Assembly: GCA_020632655.1 (NCBI GenBank)
Contig: JACKFD010000002.1
Span: 248,001 to 312,000, forward strand
Direction: 5' to 3'
DNA: 64,000 bases
Source: Spirochaetaceae bacterium
GTDB taxonomy: Bacteria > Myxococcota_A > UBA9160 > UBA4427
Part shown: piece by piece, positions 43,322 through 52,708 of the stretch
Numbering within the stretch: the stretch's first letter is position 1
Layout: every line of letters starts with the position of its first letter
Notes under the pieces: generated by a model
Databases searched by the model: none
Told to the model about the DNA's origin: nothing
Seen by the model: the letters and a program-made list of their open reading frames with translations, nothing else
Made by a program: the position numbers and the translations under genes

Positions 43322-45235
43322 ATGTCCGATTCCCAGAGCGATCCGAAGCGATTCGATCCCGAGGCCCTGCGCGAGGCACTCCGGGAGGCGGAGCTCGAGA
43401 CGCTCCTGATGGTGCATACGCACCTGACGCACGACGAGGCCTTCCTCGAGAAGTTCGCCCCGCACATCAAGCCGCTCTACGGACCCGAGCCCTCGGACGT
43501 GCCCGAGTCGCTCGCGGCGGAGCTGCGGATGCGGCTCGAGCAGGTGCTGCTCGGCCAGGATCTTCCGATCGAGGTGCCGCCGCTGCCGCGGCCGCTGATG
43601 CAGCGGATGATGTCGGTCTGTGTGGGCGAGCCCGTCGAGGACGAGTTCATCCCGTTGCTCCTCGACCAGATGGCCCTCGAAGAGACGCCGCGGCGCAGCG
43701 AGCGGCCCGGCCGCGTGCCGCCGCCGAAGGATTTCCACGTCGTCGTGATCGGTGCGGGCCTCTCCGGGATCTGCGCCGGTGTGAAGCTCGGGGAGGCCGG
43801 GTACTCGTACACGATCTTCGACAAGAACGAGAATGCCGGCGGCACCTGGTGGGAGAACGTCTATCCGGGCGTCGGCGTCGACACGCCGAGCCACTTCTAC
43901 TCCTTCTCCTTCGCCCAGAGCCCGGAGTGGAACCAATACCATCCGCGCGGCGCCGACATGCGCGACTACTTCCTGTCCGTCGTCGACCGCTTCGATCTGC
44001 GCAAGCACATCGAGTTCGAGACGCGGGTCGTCGGCTGCGAGTGGGACGACGAGAGCCAGCGATGGACCGTCCACGTCCAGCAGAAGGAGCAGCCCGTCCG
44101 GACCGTCACGGCCGACGCGATCCTTCTCGCCCATGGCATCGTGAACCGCCCCTCGCGCCCGAAGATCCCGGGCCTCGAAGACTTCGAGGGCGTCGTGATG
44201 CATACGACGGGATGGGATCCCTCGGTCGATCTCGCCGGGAAGCGGATCGCCCAGATCGGGACGGGCGCGTCAGGCGTCCAGCTCGCCGTGGCCATCGCAC
44301 CCGAGGCCGAGCACCTCGTGATCTTCCAGCGCTCGCGCCATTGGCTGCTCAACAACCCGACGGCGGGCGCCCCCGTGCCGGAGCCCGTCAAGTGGGCGCT
44401 GCGGAACATCCCGAAATACGCCGAGTGGTTCCGCTTCCGCGCCTACTGGTTCGCGGCGGACGGGCTCTTCCAGAACGTGCTGCGCGATCCCGACTGGCCG
44501 CATCAGGAGCGCTCCGTCTCGGCCCAGAACGAGGCGATCCGGGAATTCACGCTCGCCTACTACCGCGAGAAGCTCGCCGACCGGCCGGACCTGCTCGAGA
44601 AGCTCGTCCCGGACAGCCCCATCTTCTGCAAGCGCATCGTGATGGATGGCGGCTACCTCGACACCCTCAAGCAGCCCCACGTCGAGCTCGAGACCGACCC
44701 GATCGAGCGCGTGGCCCCTGGCTCGATCGTCACGAAGAGCGGCAAGGAGTACCCCGTCGACGTGATCGCCCTCGCGACGGGCTTCGAGATCGCGAAGATG
44801 CTGGGGCCCCTGCGCGTGATCGGTCGCGGTGGTCGCGATCTCGGCGCCGAGTGGGGTGAAGAGGAGGCCCGGTCGTACATCGGCTGCCAGGTGCCCGGCT
44901 ACCCGAACTTCTTCCTGATCGGTGGCCCGAACTCCGCGCCGAATCACGCGGGCGGTCAGAACATCGTGTCCGAGCGCCAGGTCAACTACATGATCGAGTG
45001 CCTCGACTACCTCCGCGCCCGGGGCAAGCGGACGATCGAGCCGACCCAGGCCGCCTACGAGGCCTTCAACCGTCAGATCGACGAGCGCATGCCGCAGATG
45101 ATCTGGTCGCATCCGAAGGCCGAGAGCTACTACCGCAACAGCAAGGGCCGTGTCTACCTGTCCTGGCCCTATCGCCTCGTCGACTACTGGAACATCACCC
45201 GGGGCCCGAACCCCGAGCACATGCAGCTCGACTGA
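43322..45235 (+). CDS. Baeyer-Villiger monooxygenase with N-terminal extension (HAPMO type)
   Basis: 637 residues, matching 4-hydroxyacetophenone monooxygenase (~640). A ~135-residue N-terminal helical extension precedes the FAD motif VVVIGAGLSGI (Gly144, Gly146, Gly149), then NAGGTWWENVYPGVGVDTP, the fingerprint Phe288-x-Gly290-x3-His294-x3-Trp298 (FEGVVMHTTGW), and the NADPH turn AQIGTGASGVQLA. It would convert an aryl or alicyclic ketone to an ester. AGGAG lies before the ATG. It is the first enzyme gene after tetR (44 bp) and precedes the first of two amidohydrolases by 32 bp. Its subfamily differs from that of the BVMO at 40641-42473, so it is not a recent duplicate. Confidence 0.9.
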   Translation: MSDSQSDPKRFDPEALREALREAELETLLMVHTHLTHDEAFLEKFAPHIKPLYGPEPSDVPESLAAELRMRLEQVLLGQDLPIEVPPLPRPLMQRMMSVCVGEPVEDEFIPLLLDQMALEETPRRSERPGRVPPPKDFHVVVIGAGLSGICAGVKLGEAGYSYTIFDKNENAGGTWWENVYPGVGVDTPSHFYSFSFAQSPEWNQYHPRGADMRDYFLSVVDRFDLRKHIEFETRVVGCEWDDESQRWTVHVQQKEQPVRTVTADAILLAHGIVNRPSRPKIPGLEDFEGVVMHTTGWDPSVDLAGKRIAQIGTGASGVQLAVAIAPEAEHLVIFQRSRHWLLNNPTAGAPVPEPVKWALRNIPKYAEWFRFRAYWFAADGLFQNVLRDPDWPHQERSVSAQNEAIREFTLAYYREKLADRPDLLEKLVPDSPIFCKRIVMDGGYLDTLKQPHVELETDPIERVAPGSIVTKSGKEYPVDVIALATGFEIAKMLGPLRVIGRGGRDLGAEWGEEEARSYIGCQVPGYPNFFLIGGPNSAPNHAGGQNIVSERQVNYMIECLDYLRARGKRTIEPTQAAYEAFNRQIDERMPQMIWSHPKAESYYRNSKGRVYLSWPYRLVDYWNITRGPNPEHMQLD

Positions 45236-45267
45236 GTGCTGCGCGCTTCGAATCGAAAGGAGTCCCC

Positions 45268-46443
45268 ATGTCCGCGATCATCGACATCGACGCCCACTTC
45301 GAGCCCGGCGACGACTGGCTCGAGGCCTACCCGAAGCTGCGCGACAGGCTGCCGCCGCTCAATCCAGGTCTGCTCGCTGTCGACGCGATCGTGGGAGACC
45401 TGCTCCGCGGCGTTCCGAAGGAGCAGTGGCCGGCGCTCAAGGACCTCGTGCCGCCGGGCATGATGACGCTCTACGGCGACGAGAAGGCGGGCGAGAGGGA
45501 GCGCCGAGCGGAGTTCGAGGGCAAGAACCAGTTCCAGGTCGCAAATGCCGAAGCACGCCTCAAGTGGCTCGACGAGCAGGGCATCACCCAGCAGCACGTG
45601 ATCTGTCTCGCCGGCATCGCCTACGGGATCGTGCTCGACGAGCTCGCCCTGCGCCACGAGGTGATCGCCACGGCGAATAGCTGGCTCGCCACGACCTGTG
45701 CGGTCGGGGACGGGCGGCTCGTGCCCGTGACGGCGCTCGACTACCACGACCTCGACTGGGCGGTCGCCGAGCTGACCCGGATGCGTAGCCTCGGCAGTCG
45801 GATCTTCCTGATCCCTGCCTACCCCGTGAACGGCGTCCCGCCGAGCCATCGCGCGTGGGATCGGGTCTGGGCCGCGGCCTGTGACCTCGGCATGATGCCG
45901 ATGCTGCATACGGGCTTCGAACGCATGCACTTCGATCCCGGCTGGGCGAACCAGGGCATGAGCACGACGGAGCTCCGCATGATCTCCAGCGCCCACCGCC
46001 ACGTCGCCCCCACGACGCTGCTCAACTCCCTGATCTACACGGGCGTCTTCGAGCGCTTCCCGAAGCTGACGGTGATGCTGGCGGAGGTCGGGACGGGCTG
46101 GCTGCCCTTCCTCTACCGCGAGATCGACGATCGCGTCTCGCCCGTGGCGGAGCTCTTCCTGGGCAAGTCGGGTCTCAAGGCGAAGCCTTCGGAGTACCTC
46201 GCCCGGAACGTCAAGGCGACGCCGCTCTCGGCCGGGAACGACTCGCCGCTGCGGAAGATCATGGAGGAGCTGCCGGAGGAGATGATCGTCTTCTCCTCCG
46301 ACTTCCCGCACTTCGAGGGATTCACGGATCCCGTCGGCCACTACCGCGCGTTCTTTGCGGATCTCCCGAAGGCCCGCTTCGACGCCTTCATGGGCGGGAC
46401 GATCGCCGACACCTTCGCACGCATGGGCGACCCCCTGCTCTGA
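45268..46443 (+). CDS. Amidohydrolase family 2 (ACMSD-like) enzyme, operon copy 1
   Basis: 391 residues. The start, IIDIDAHFEPGDDW, and the C-terminal SSDFPHFEG near residue 350 supply the Asp/His metal ligands of the amidohydrolase_2 superfamily. GYAGIAYG-like middle strands, MLHTGFERMHF and LTVMLAEVGTGWLPFLY also fit. AAAGGAG lies 5 nt before the ATG. Members hydrolyse or decarboxylate carboxylic acids from ring cleavage. It lies 23 bp from a second, clearly related amidohydrolase gene, and the two may form a heteromer or act on successive intermediates. Substrate unknown. Confidence 0.85.
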   Translation: MSAIIDIDAHFEPGDDWLEAYPKLRDRLPPLNPGLLAVDAIVGDLLRGVPKEQWPALKDLVPPGMMTLYGDEKAGERERRAEFEGKNQFQVANAEARLKWLDEQGITQQHVICLAGIAYGIVLDELALRHEVIATANSWLATTCAVGDGRLVPVTALDYHDLDWAVAELTRMRSLGSRIFLIPAYPVNGVPPSHRAWDRVWAAACDLGMMPMLHTGFERMHFDPGWANQGMSTTELRMISSAHRHVAPTTLLNSLIYTGVFERFPKLTVMLAEVGTGWLPFLYREIDDRVSPVAELFLGKSGLKAKPSEYLARNVKATPLSAGNDSPLRKIMEELPEEMIVFSSDFPHFEGFTDPVGHYRAFFADLPKARFDAFMGGTIADTFARMGDPLL

Positions 46444-46466
46444 TCGCTCCCGAGGAGCCTTTCGTC

Positions 46467-47666
46467 ATGCACGAGTCCATCCGGATCATCGACGTCGACC
46501 AGCACTACTACGAGCCGGTCGACTGCTGCACGCGCCATCTCGATCCGAAGTTCCGCGACCATGCACTGCGGGTCGAGATCGGCGACGACGGCGTGCCCGA
46601 GTGGCGCTTCGGGGGGAGGTCGCTCGACCTCGAGCGCACGCCGCGCCACGTCACGATCGGGCCCGGGGAGCTCGAACGCACGCTCTCGGCACGGGATGCG
46701 GGCCGGGAGTACGCGCCCGTGCTGATCGACGGGACCGCGCCCGAGTACACGGATCGCGACGTTCGCTTGAAGCTGATGGACGAGTGGGGCGTCGATGCGA
46801 CGGTCATGTTCCCGAGCTCGGGGCTCGGCTTCGACGCGCAGATGACGGATCGGCCGGACGCGGCCTGCGCGGCGGTCTCCGCCTTCAATCGCTGGATCGA
46901 GGAGGATTGGGGCTTCGCCTATCGGAACCGGATCTTCTCCGCCGCCTTCATCTCGCTCCAGTCGCTGCCGCTCGCGATCGCCGAGCTCGAGCGAGTGCTC
47001 GCGCAGGGCGCGCGGATCGTGCAGGTCCGGCTCGGCCCCGTCGGTGGCCGGTCGCCGGCGCATCCCGACTTCGATCCGTTCTGGGCGCGGGTCGAGGAGG
47101 CGGGCGTGCCCGTCGCCCTCCACATCACGGCGAGCGGCTACGAGCAGGCGATCTCGAAGCTCTGGGGCGAGAACCCGCGCAACGACCACGCCGAGCGCTC
47201 GGCGTTCCAGTGGTACTCGGTCTTCGCGACGCGCCCGGCGATGGACACGTTCGCGGCGCTCATCTTCCACAACCTGTTCGGTCGCTTCCCGCGCCTCAAG
47301 GTGCTCTCGGTCGAGAACGGCTCGCGCTGGGTCGGGACGCTGCTGCAGGAGCTCGACGCGGCCTACCGCTTCGTCGCGGGGAGCCCTTCGGCGGACTGGA
47401 TCGGCGGGCCGATCGAGGGTCGGCCGAGCGAGATCTTCAAACGACACGTCTGGGTAGCCCCCTTCCTCGACACGGGGCACGAGGGGAGCGTCCCGGAGCT
47501 GGTCGAGCTGCTGGGCGCCGATCACGTGCTCTTCGGATCCGATTGGCCCCACGGCGAGGGACGCGACACGCCGCGGCATTTCGACGAGGAGCTGCGGGGC
47601 GTGGGGCAGCGGGACCTGCAGAAGATCCTGCGCAGCAACACCGCGGCATTGCTCGGACTGGATTGA
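46467..47666 (+). CDS. Amidohydrolase family 2 (ACMSD-like) enzyme, operon copy 2
   Basis: 399 residues, related to the preceding product but not nearly identical. DVDQHYYEPVDC near residue 8 and FGSDWPHGEGRDTPRHF near residue 350 are the metal-site motifs; FPRLKVLSVENGSRW near residue 275 is typical of the superfamily. It lacks a signal peptide, so it is cytosolic. GAGGAG lies 9 nt before the ATG. Its position 23 bp after copy 1 and 44 bp before the enoyl-CoA hydratase-like gene places it in the middle of the operon. A hydrolase or decarboxylase of a product of the BVMO is a plausible role. Confidence 0.85.
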   Translation: MHESIRIIDVDQHYYEPVDCCTRHLDPKFRDHALRVEIGDDGVPEWRFGGRSLDLERTPRHVTIGPGELERTLSARDAGREYAPVLIDGTAPEYTDRDVRLKLMDEWGVDATVMFPSSGLGFDAQMTDRPDAACAAVSAFNRWIEEDWGFAYRNRIFSAAFISLQSLPLAIAELERVLAQGARIVQVRLGPVGGRSPAHPDFDPFWARVEEAGVPVALHITASGYEQAISKLWGENPRNDHAERSAFQWYSVFATRPAMDTFAALIFHNLFGRFPRLKVLSVENGSRWVGTLLQELDAAYRFVAGSPSADWIGGPIEGRPSEIFKRHVWVAPFLDTGHEGSVPELVELLGADHVLFGSDWPHGEGRDTPRHFDEELRGVGQRDLQKILRSNTAALLGLD

Positions 47667-47710
47667 TCGCCGGGTCTGCAACGACGCAAGGCGAGAGGGC
47701 GACGCGAATC

Positions 47711-48490
47711 ATGACGGAGAGTGCAGGGGAGGGCGGCGCGGCCCGCGTCGAGCAGGCGGTTCGGGGGCACACGCTCGTCGTGACGCTCCGTCGCGAGGCG
47801 AAGCGCAACGCGATCGACGAGGAGACCGCGCTCGGGATCGATGCGGCACTCAATCGTCTCGAGGACGATCCGGAGCTGCGCGTCGGGATCCTGAGCGGGG
47901 GGCCGTCGATGTTCTCGGCGGGCACCGATCTGGCCCGCACGGCCGGTGCGCCGACGCCGCGTGGGGGCGAATACGGCGTGATCCGCCGGAAGCGCCGCAA
48001 GCCTTTGATCGCTGCAGTCGAGGGCTTCGCGCTCGGCGGTGGGATGGAGATCGTGCTCGCCTGCGATCTCGTCTGTGCGGCGCGCGGATCGCGCTTCGGA
48101 TTGCCGGAGGTGCAGAAGGCGCTCGTCCCGACCTGTGGCGGGCTCTTCCGCCCGATCCGCGCCCTGCCTCTGCACGTGGCGAAGGAGCTCGTGCTGACCG
48201 GCGACCCGCTTCCGGCCGAGCGCCTCTTCGAGCTCGGCTTCGTCAATCGCCTGACGGATCCGGGCGGCGCCCTCGAGGCCGCGATCGCGCTCGCGGAGCG
48301 CATCGTCCGGAACGGCCCCGTCGCGATCCGCGAGAGCCTCGCGGTCCTGCAGGCGATCAGCGCCGCCGACGATGGGACGGCCTGGGCCCTCACGGAAGGC
48401 GCGACGGCGGCGATCTACCGGAGCGAGGATGCACTCGAGGGGCGCAATGCCTTCGTCGAGCGCCGGGAGCCCCGCTTCCGCGGCCGCTGA
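47711..48490 (+). CDS. Enoyl-CoA hydratase/isomerase (crotonase) family protein
   Basis: 259 residues. The crotonase core is intact: LRREAKRNAIDEE near residue 25, a SAGTDLA oxyanion-hole turn, FALGGGMEIVLACDLV with its first catalytic-position Glu, and LPEVQKALVPTCGG with the second. It therefore could be a true hydratase, not only a fold relative. Crotonases hydrate enoyl-CoAs or cleave rings of CoA esters. The upstream GAGAGG is weak. It sits in the operon between amidohydrolase copy 2 and the molybdenum enzyme. Substrate unknown. Confidence 0.85.
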   Translation: MTESAGEGGAARVEQAVRGHTLVVTLRREAKRNAIDEETALGIDAALNRLEDDPELRVGILSGGPSMFSAGTDLARTAGAPTPRGGEYGVIRRKRRKPLIAAVEGFALGGGMEIVLACDLVCAARGSRFGLPEVQKALVPTCGGLFRPIRALPLHVAKELVLTGDPLPAERLFELGFVNRLTDPGGALEAAIALAERIVRNGPVAIRESLAVLQAISAADDGTAWALTEGATAAIYRSEDALEGRNAFVERREPRFRGR

Positions 48491-48571
48491 GCCGCGCGCC
48501 GGCCGGCTCGCGGGGGGCTACGTTCGGGGGCCAGTCGTCGCGGTCCGCCGCCCACCCAGCGAGTGCACGCC

Positions 48572-50812
48572 ATGCCGCCTGCCGCCTCTACACCCGGCTC
48601 TCCGAGAGCCTCCAGGCCCGTCCCGACGTCCCGATCCGGCGACGGACGCCACGGGGAGACCCGCGAGGTCCTCTCCTTCTGCCGCCAATGCATGGGCATG
48701 TGCGGCACGGTCGTGACCCTCGACGCCGAAGATCGCGTCGTCGGGGTACGCGGCGATCCGCAGGATCCCAACACCCTGGGCTACGCCTGCTTCAAGGGGA
48801 TCAACGCGCCCGAGGCGCACAACGGCGCGACGCGAATCCGGCACCCGCTGAAGCGGATGCCCGACGGCACGCACGAGCCGATCGCACTCGAGACGGCGCT
48901 CGACGAGATCGCCACGAAGATGAGGGCCGTGCTGGACGCCCACGGCCCCGAGGCCTTCGGCGGCTACCGCGGTGGTGGGGCCTTCTTCAACTCGTCGTCG
49001 GTCATGATGTTGCCCGCCTTCCTCGAGGCCGTGGGCTCCCACAAGGCCTACTCGTCGGTCACGATCGACCAGTCGGCGAAGGTCGTGGCGGCAGGCCGAC
49101 TCGGTGCCTGGCCTCCGGGGCGCGTGCCCTTCAGTCGCGGGGACGTCTTCCTGCTGATCGGTGGCAATCCGCTCGTCTCGGTCAGTGCCAACGGCTTCGA
49201 CACGCGCAATCCCAGCAAGCGCTTGAAGGCGGCGCGCGCACGCGGGATGAAGCTCGTCGTGATCGATCCGCGGCGGACGGAGACCGCGCGTCATGCCGAC
49301 GTGCACCTCCAGCCGCTCCCGGGAGAGGACTGCACGATCCTGGCGGGCATGCTGCATCTCGTGCTCGAGCAGGGCTGGCAGGATCGGGGCTTCTGCGAGC
49401 GCTACGCGGACGATGTCGAGGCGTTGCGGCGGGCGGTCGCGGGCTTCACGCCGGAGGTCGTGGCGCGGCGGGCGGACGTCCCCGTCGAGGACCTCCTTCG
49501 GGCGACCACGCTCTTCGCGAAGGAGTGTCGAACCGGCGCCGCCGCGGGCGCGACGGGCCCGGACATGTCGCCCTTCGGCAACCTCGCGGAGCATCTCATC
49601 GAATGCCTCAACATCGTCTGCGGCCGCTATCTGCGGGAAGGCGACGAGATCGAGCATCCGGGTGCGATCCAGCCGCGGATGCCCCGGCGCGCGGAGGTCG
49701 TGCCCCCGATGCGGACCTGGGAGCAGGGGCCGCATAGTCGGGTGGGTGGGTTCGGGCCGATCGCGGGGGAGATGCCGACCGGGACGCTGGTGGACGAGAT
49801 CCTCGCGCCGGGACCCGGACGGATCCGCTGCTTCGTGACGCATGGAGGCAATCCCGTCTCCGCGATCCCTGCGACGGAGCGCGTCGTGCGCGCGTTCGAG
49901 TCGCTCGAGCTGCACGTCGCGATCGAGCCCTTCATGACGATGACGGCGCAGCTCGCGGACTACGTGCTGCCGCCGAAGCTCCAGTACGAGCGCGAGGACC
50001 TGCCGGCCTGGCTCTACGAGAGCTTCATCTCGCCCGAGCCCTACACCCGCTACACCAGGGCGATCGCGCGGCCGCCGCGCGACGCCGAGGTGCACGACGA
50101 TCATTTCTATTTCTGGGAGATCGCCCGGCGCATGGGACTCGAGCTCCGACTCTTCGGCGAGCCGCTCGACATGAGCCGCGCGCCGACCACGCGAGCGCTC
50201 CTCGAGCGGACGACCCGCGACTCGGCGGTCTCGCTCGCGGAGATCGAGCGGGCGGAGCGCGGCTTGATGGTCGAGCCCGAGCGGCAGCTCGTCGAGCCGG
50301 GCGACCCGGCGAGTCCGCATCGCTTCGCGCTCCTGCCCGCCGACGTGGCGCGCGAGCTCGCGGCCGTCGAGGCGAGACTCGACGAGCCGTCGAGCGCGGA
50401 TGCGCACTTTCCGTATCGCCTGGCCGTGCGCCGGCTGCGCGATGCGAACAACTCGGCAGGACTCGGTCTGCCCTCGATCAAGGCGCGCGTGCCCTGGAAC
50501 CCCGTCTTCATGAGCCCCGACGACATGCTGCTCGAGGGCCTCACGGAAGGCGACGAGGTCGAGGTCGTGTCGCGGAACGGGGCCGTTCGAGCGCGGGTGC
50601 GGCCGGATCCCGACCTGCGCCGCGGGGTCGTGTCGCTCACCCACGGCTTCGGGGACCTGCCACGCAAGCGCGCCAAGTACGAAGACGTCGGCGCCAACGC
50701 GAACGAGCTCCTCTCCCTCGACGACGCCGCGCGTGAGTCGATCAACGCGATGCCGCACATGACCGGGATCCCGGTCGCGATCCGGGCGTCCGATCGCGAC
50801 GAAGGACTCTGA
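48572..50812 (+). CDS. Molybdopterin-dependent oxidoreductase with [4Fe-4S] cluster (DMSO reductase family)
   Basis: 746 residues from the ATG; a GTG nine bases earlier is also possible, and neither has a clear ribosome binding site. The N-terminal iron-sulfur motif is Cys37-x2-Cys40-x3-Cys44 with Cys73 (FCRQCMGMCG, YACFKG). The bis-MGD domains follow: FLLIGGNPLVS, MKLVVIDPRRTETA with DVHLQPLPGEDC, and the C-terminal VPWNPVFMSPDD and GDEVEVVSRNG. There is no twin-arginine signal, so it is cytosolic. The metal ligand cannot be named with confidence; SVTIDQS near residue 145 lies in the right area. Family members perform redox or hydration of varied substrates. It overlaps nothing but lies 3 bp before the BKACE gene. 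Confidence 0.87.
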   Translation: MPPAASTPGSPRASRPVPTSRSGDGRHGETREVLSFCRQCMGMCGTVVTLDAEDRVVGVRGDPQDPNTLGYACFKGINAPEAHNGATRIRHPLKRMPDGTHEPIALETALDEIATKMRAVLDAHGPEAFGGYRGGGAFFNSSSVMMLPAFLEAVGSHKAYSSVTIDQSAKVVAAGRLGAWPPGRVPFSRGDVFLLIGGNPLVSVSANGFDTRNPSKRLKAARARGMKLVVIDPRRTETARHADVHLQPLPGEDCTILAGMLHLVLEQGWQDRGFCERYADDVEALRRAVAGFTPEVVARRADVPVEDLLRATTLFAKECRTGAAAGATGPDMSPFGNLAEHLIECLNIVCGRYLREGDEIEHPGAIQPRMPRRAEVVPPMRTWEQGPHSRVGGFGPIAGEMPTGTLVDEILAPGPGRIRCFVTHGGNPVSAIPATERVVRAFESLELHVAIEPFMTMTAQLADYVLPPKLQYEREDLPAWLYESFISPEPYTRYTRAIARPPRDAEVHDDHFYFWEIARRMGLELRLFGEPLDMSRAPTTRALLERTTRDSAVSLAEIERAERGLMVEPERQLVEPGDPASPHRFALLPADVARELAAVEARLDEPSSADAHFPYRLAVRRLRDANNSAGLGLPSIKARVPWNPVFMSPDDMLLEGLTEGDEVEVVSRNGAVRARVRPDPDLRRGVVSLTHGFGDLPRKRAKYEDVGANANELLSLDDAARESINAMPHMTGIPVAIRASDRDEGL

Positions 50813-50815
50813 CCC

Positions 50816-51724
50816 GTGGAGCCCTTGATCATCGAGTGCGCGCTCAACGAGCAGGTCACGCGGTCCAGCACACCCCACGTCCCGATCACGACCGAGGAGA
50901 TCGTCGAGGACGCACTCGCCGCCGCGGTGGCCGGCGCCTCGATCATCCACTTCCATGCCCGCGATCCCGCGACCGGCGCGCTGCTCCATCCGGGCACGGA
51001 GTCGTATCGCGAGACGATGCGCGCGATCCGGCGCGTCGATCCGGACGTGATCCTCTACCCGACCTACGGGTCGTCGCCGACGCCCGAGGAGCGCTTCTCG
51101 CATCTCGAGGCGCTCGCCCTCGATCCCGAGATCCGACTCGATTGCGCGACGATCGATCCCGGCGCCGTCAACTACGCGGACTACGACCCCGAGCGCAACG
51201 AGCTCGGTTGGGACTTCGTGCTCTCCGTCTCCCACGCCGAGGCCCGCCATTTCTTCGAGCTCGCCCGCCGACACGGCATCCGATACAGCTTCACCTGTCG
51301 CGAGCCCGGCCACGTGCGGCACGTCCTCGTCTACCGGCGGCTCGGCTGGGTCGACGATCCCCTCTTCGTGAAGGTCGTCCTGAGCGAGCACCACGCCTGG
51401 GGCATGCCGCCCTCCGAGGAGGCGATCCGGATCCTCACCCGGGGCATGATTCCCGAGGACGTGCCCTACCGTTGGATGGTCTACGTCGAGGGCGCGTCCC
51501 ATGCCCCGCTTGCGCGCCACGCCGTCGAGCGCGGCGGGCACGTCCGGACGGGAGTGGGCGACAATCCGCTCTTCGAGGGCGCGCGGCTCTCGAACGCTGA
51601 GCAGGTGACCCGGGTCGTGGAGATGGCCCGAGCGATCGGTCGTTCGGTCGCCGGCCCGGAGGAGACCCGGCGGCTGCTGGCCGGGAAGCCGGCGGCGGCG
51701 CGCGGGACGGCGGGCAGGACGTGA
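50816..51724 (+). CDS. Beta-keto acid cleavage enzyme (BKACE, DUF849 family)
   Basis: 302 residues. The zinc-site motif is IIHFHARDP with His45, His47 and Asp50; IRLDCATIDPGAVN near residue 105 and GVGDNPLFEG near 245 are also characteristic. BKACE enzymes condense a beta-keto acid with acetyl-CoA and cleave it to acetoacetate plus a new acyl-CoA, so they can move a carbon chain into beta-oxidation without ATP. The GTG starts 3 bp after the stop of the molybdenum enzyme, an indication of co-translation, and the TauD-type gene follows after 31 bp. The specific keto acid is unknown. Confidence 0.88.
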   Translation: MEPLIIECALNEQVTRSSTPHVPITTEEIVEDALAAAVAGASIIHFHARDPATGALLHPGTESYRETMRAIRRVDPDVILYPTYGSSPTPEERFSHLEALALDPEIRLDCATIDPGAVNYADYDPERNELGWDFVLSVSHAEARHFFELARRHGIRYSFTCREPGHVRHVLVYRRLGWVDDPLFVKVVLSEHHAWGMPPSEEAIRILTRGMIPEDVPYRWMVYVEGASHAPLARHAVERGGHVRTGVGDNPLFEGARLSNAEQVTRVVEMARAIGRSVAGPEETRRLLAGKPAAARGTAGRT

Positions 51725-51755
51725 CGGCCTTCGCGGCCGGAAGGGGAGGAAGCGC

Positions 51756-52646
51756 GTGAACGCATTCGACGTGAAGCCGCTCTCGGGCGGCGTGGGGGCG
51801 GAGGTGATCGGGCTCGATCTCGACCGGCCGATCGACGCTGCGACCGCGCGGGCGCTGAACGAGGTCTGGCTCGACGCGGGGATCGTGCTCTTTCGCGGGC
51901 TCGGGACCTCGAACGAGCGGCACGTCCGGCTGAGCCGATGCTTCGGCGAGCTCGAGGTGCATCCCGTTCCGGCGATCCGGCTCGAGGGACATCCCGAGAT
52001 CATCCGCCTCGCGAACAAGGGTCGGACGGAGCAGATGACGTACCGCTTCGAGGGGCGGGAGGTCGTCGGTCGGATTCCCTGGCATACGGACCTGATCTAC
52101 ACACCGGCGACCAATCGCGGCGCGATCCTCCGCATGGTCGAGAAGCCCGCGGCCGGGGGCGAGACGGGCTGGGTCGACACGGCGCTCGCCTACGAGGCGC
52201 TGCCCGATTCGACGAAGGCGCGGATCGAAGGGGTCGAAGGGCGCTTCGGCTTCGTCGTCGATCTGCGGGAGATGCGCTTCGGGCGCCCCGCGGATCTCGA
52301 GCTCGTGGATCGCGGCAACGTCGACTATCCGACCTTCCCGGAGGTCGCGCAGCCCCTCGTCTGGACGCATCCGATCAGCGGCCGCAAGTCGCTCGCGCTC
52401 TCGACCGTGCACCTGATCGACGTCGTCGGCATGGGCCGGGAGGAGGGGGATGCGCTGCTCACGGAGCTCGTGGATCACACGCTCGACGGGCGCTTCACCT
52501 ACGTCCACGACTGGGAGGAGGGCGATATGATCCTCTGGGACAACTGGCGGACGATGCACATGGCCTTCGGCTCGCCGCCGGGGCAGCAACGCGTCGTCCA
52601 TCGCACGACGATGGCCGGCGAACACCGCACGGGTCGACTGCTCTGA
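51756..52646 (+). CDS. TauD/TfdA family alpha-ketoglutarate-dependent dioxygenase
   Basis: 296 residues. The iron ligands are His110 and Asp112 in PWHTDLIY and His268 in NWRTMHMAFG; Arg283 (VVHRTTM) would bind the carboxylate of alpha-ketoglutarate. The N-terminal GAEVIGLDLDRPID is typical of the family. It hydroxylates an unactivated carbon, often to cleave an ether, ester or sulfonate, releasing CO2 and succinate. GGGGAGGA lies before the GTG start. As part of the operon it could start breakdown of a side chain or ether of the substrate. Confidence 0.87.
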   Translation: MNAFDVKPLSGGVGAEVIGLDLDRPIDAATARALNEVWLDAGIVLFRGLGTSNERHVRLSRCFGELEVHPVPAIRLEGHPEIIRLANKGRTEQMTYRFEGREVVGRIPWHTDLIYTPATNRGAILRMVEKPAAGGETGWVDTALAYEALPDSTKARIEGVEGRFGFVVDLREMRFGRPADLELVDRGNVDYPTFPEVAQPLVWTHPISGRKSLALSTVHLIDVVGMGREEGDALLTELVDHTLDGRFTYVHDWEEGDMILWDNWRTMHMAFGSPPGQQRVVHRTTMAGEHRTGRLL

Positions 52647-52708
52647 AGACGCGCTCGCAACCGGGCGGCTGCGCCGGGCCGGGAGCGGAGGAAGGGACGA
52701 GGGAGCCG

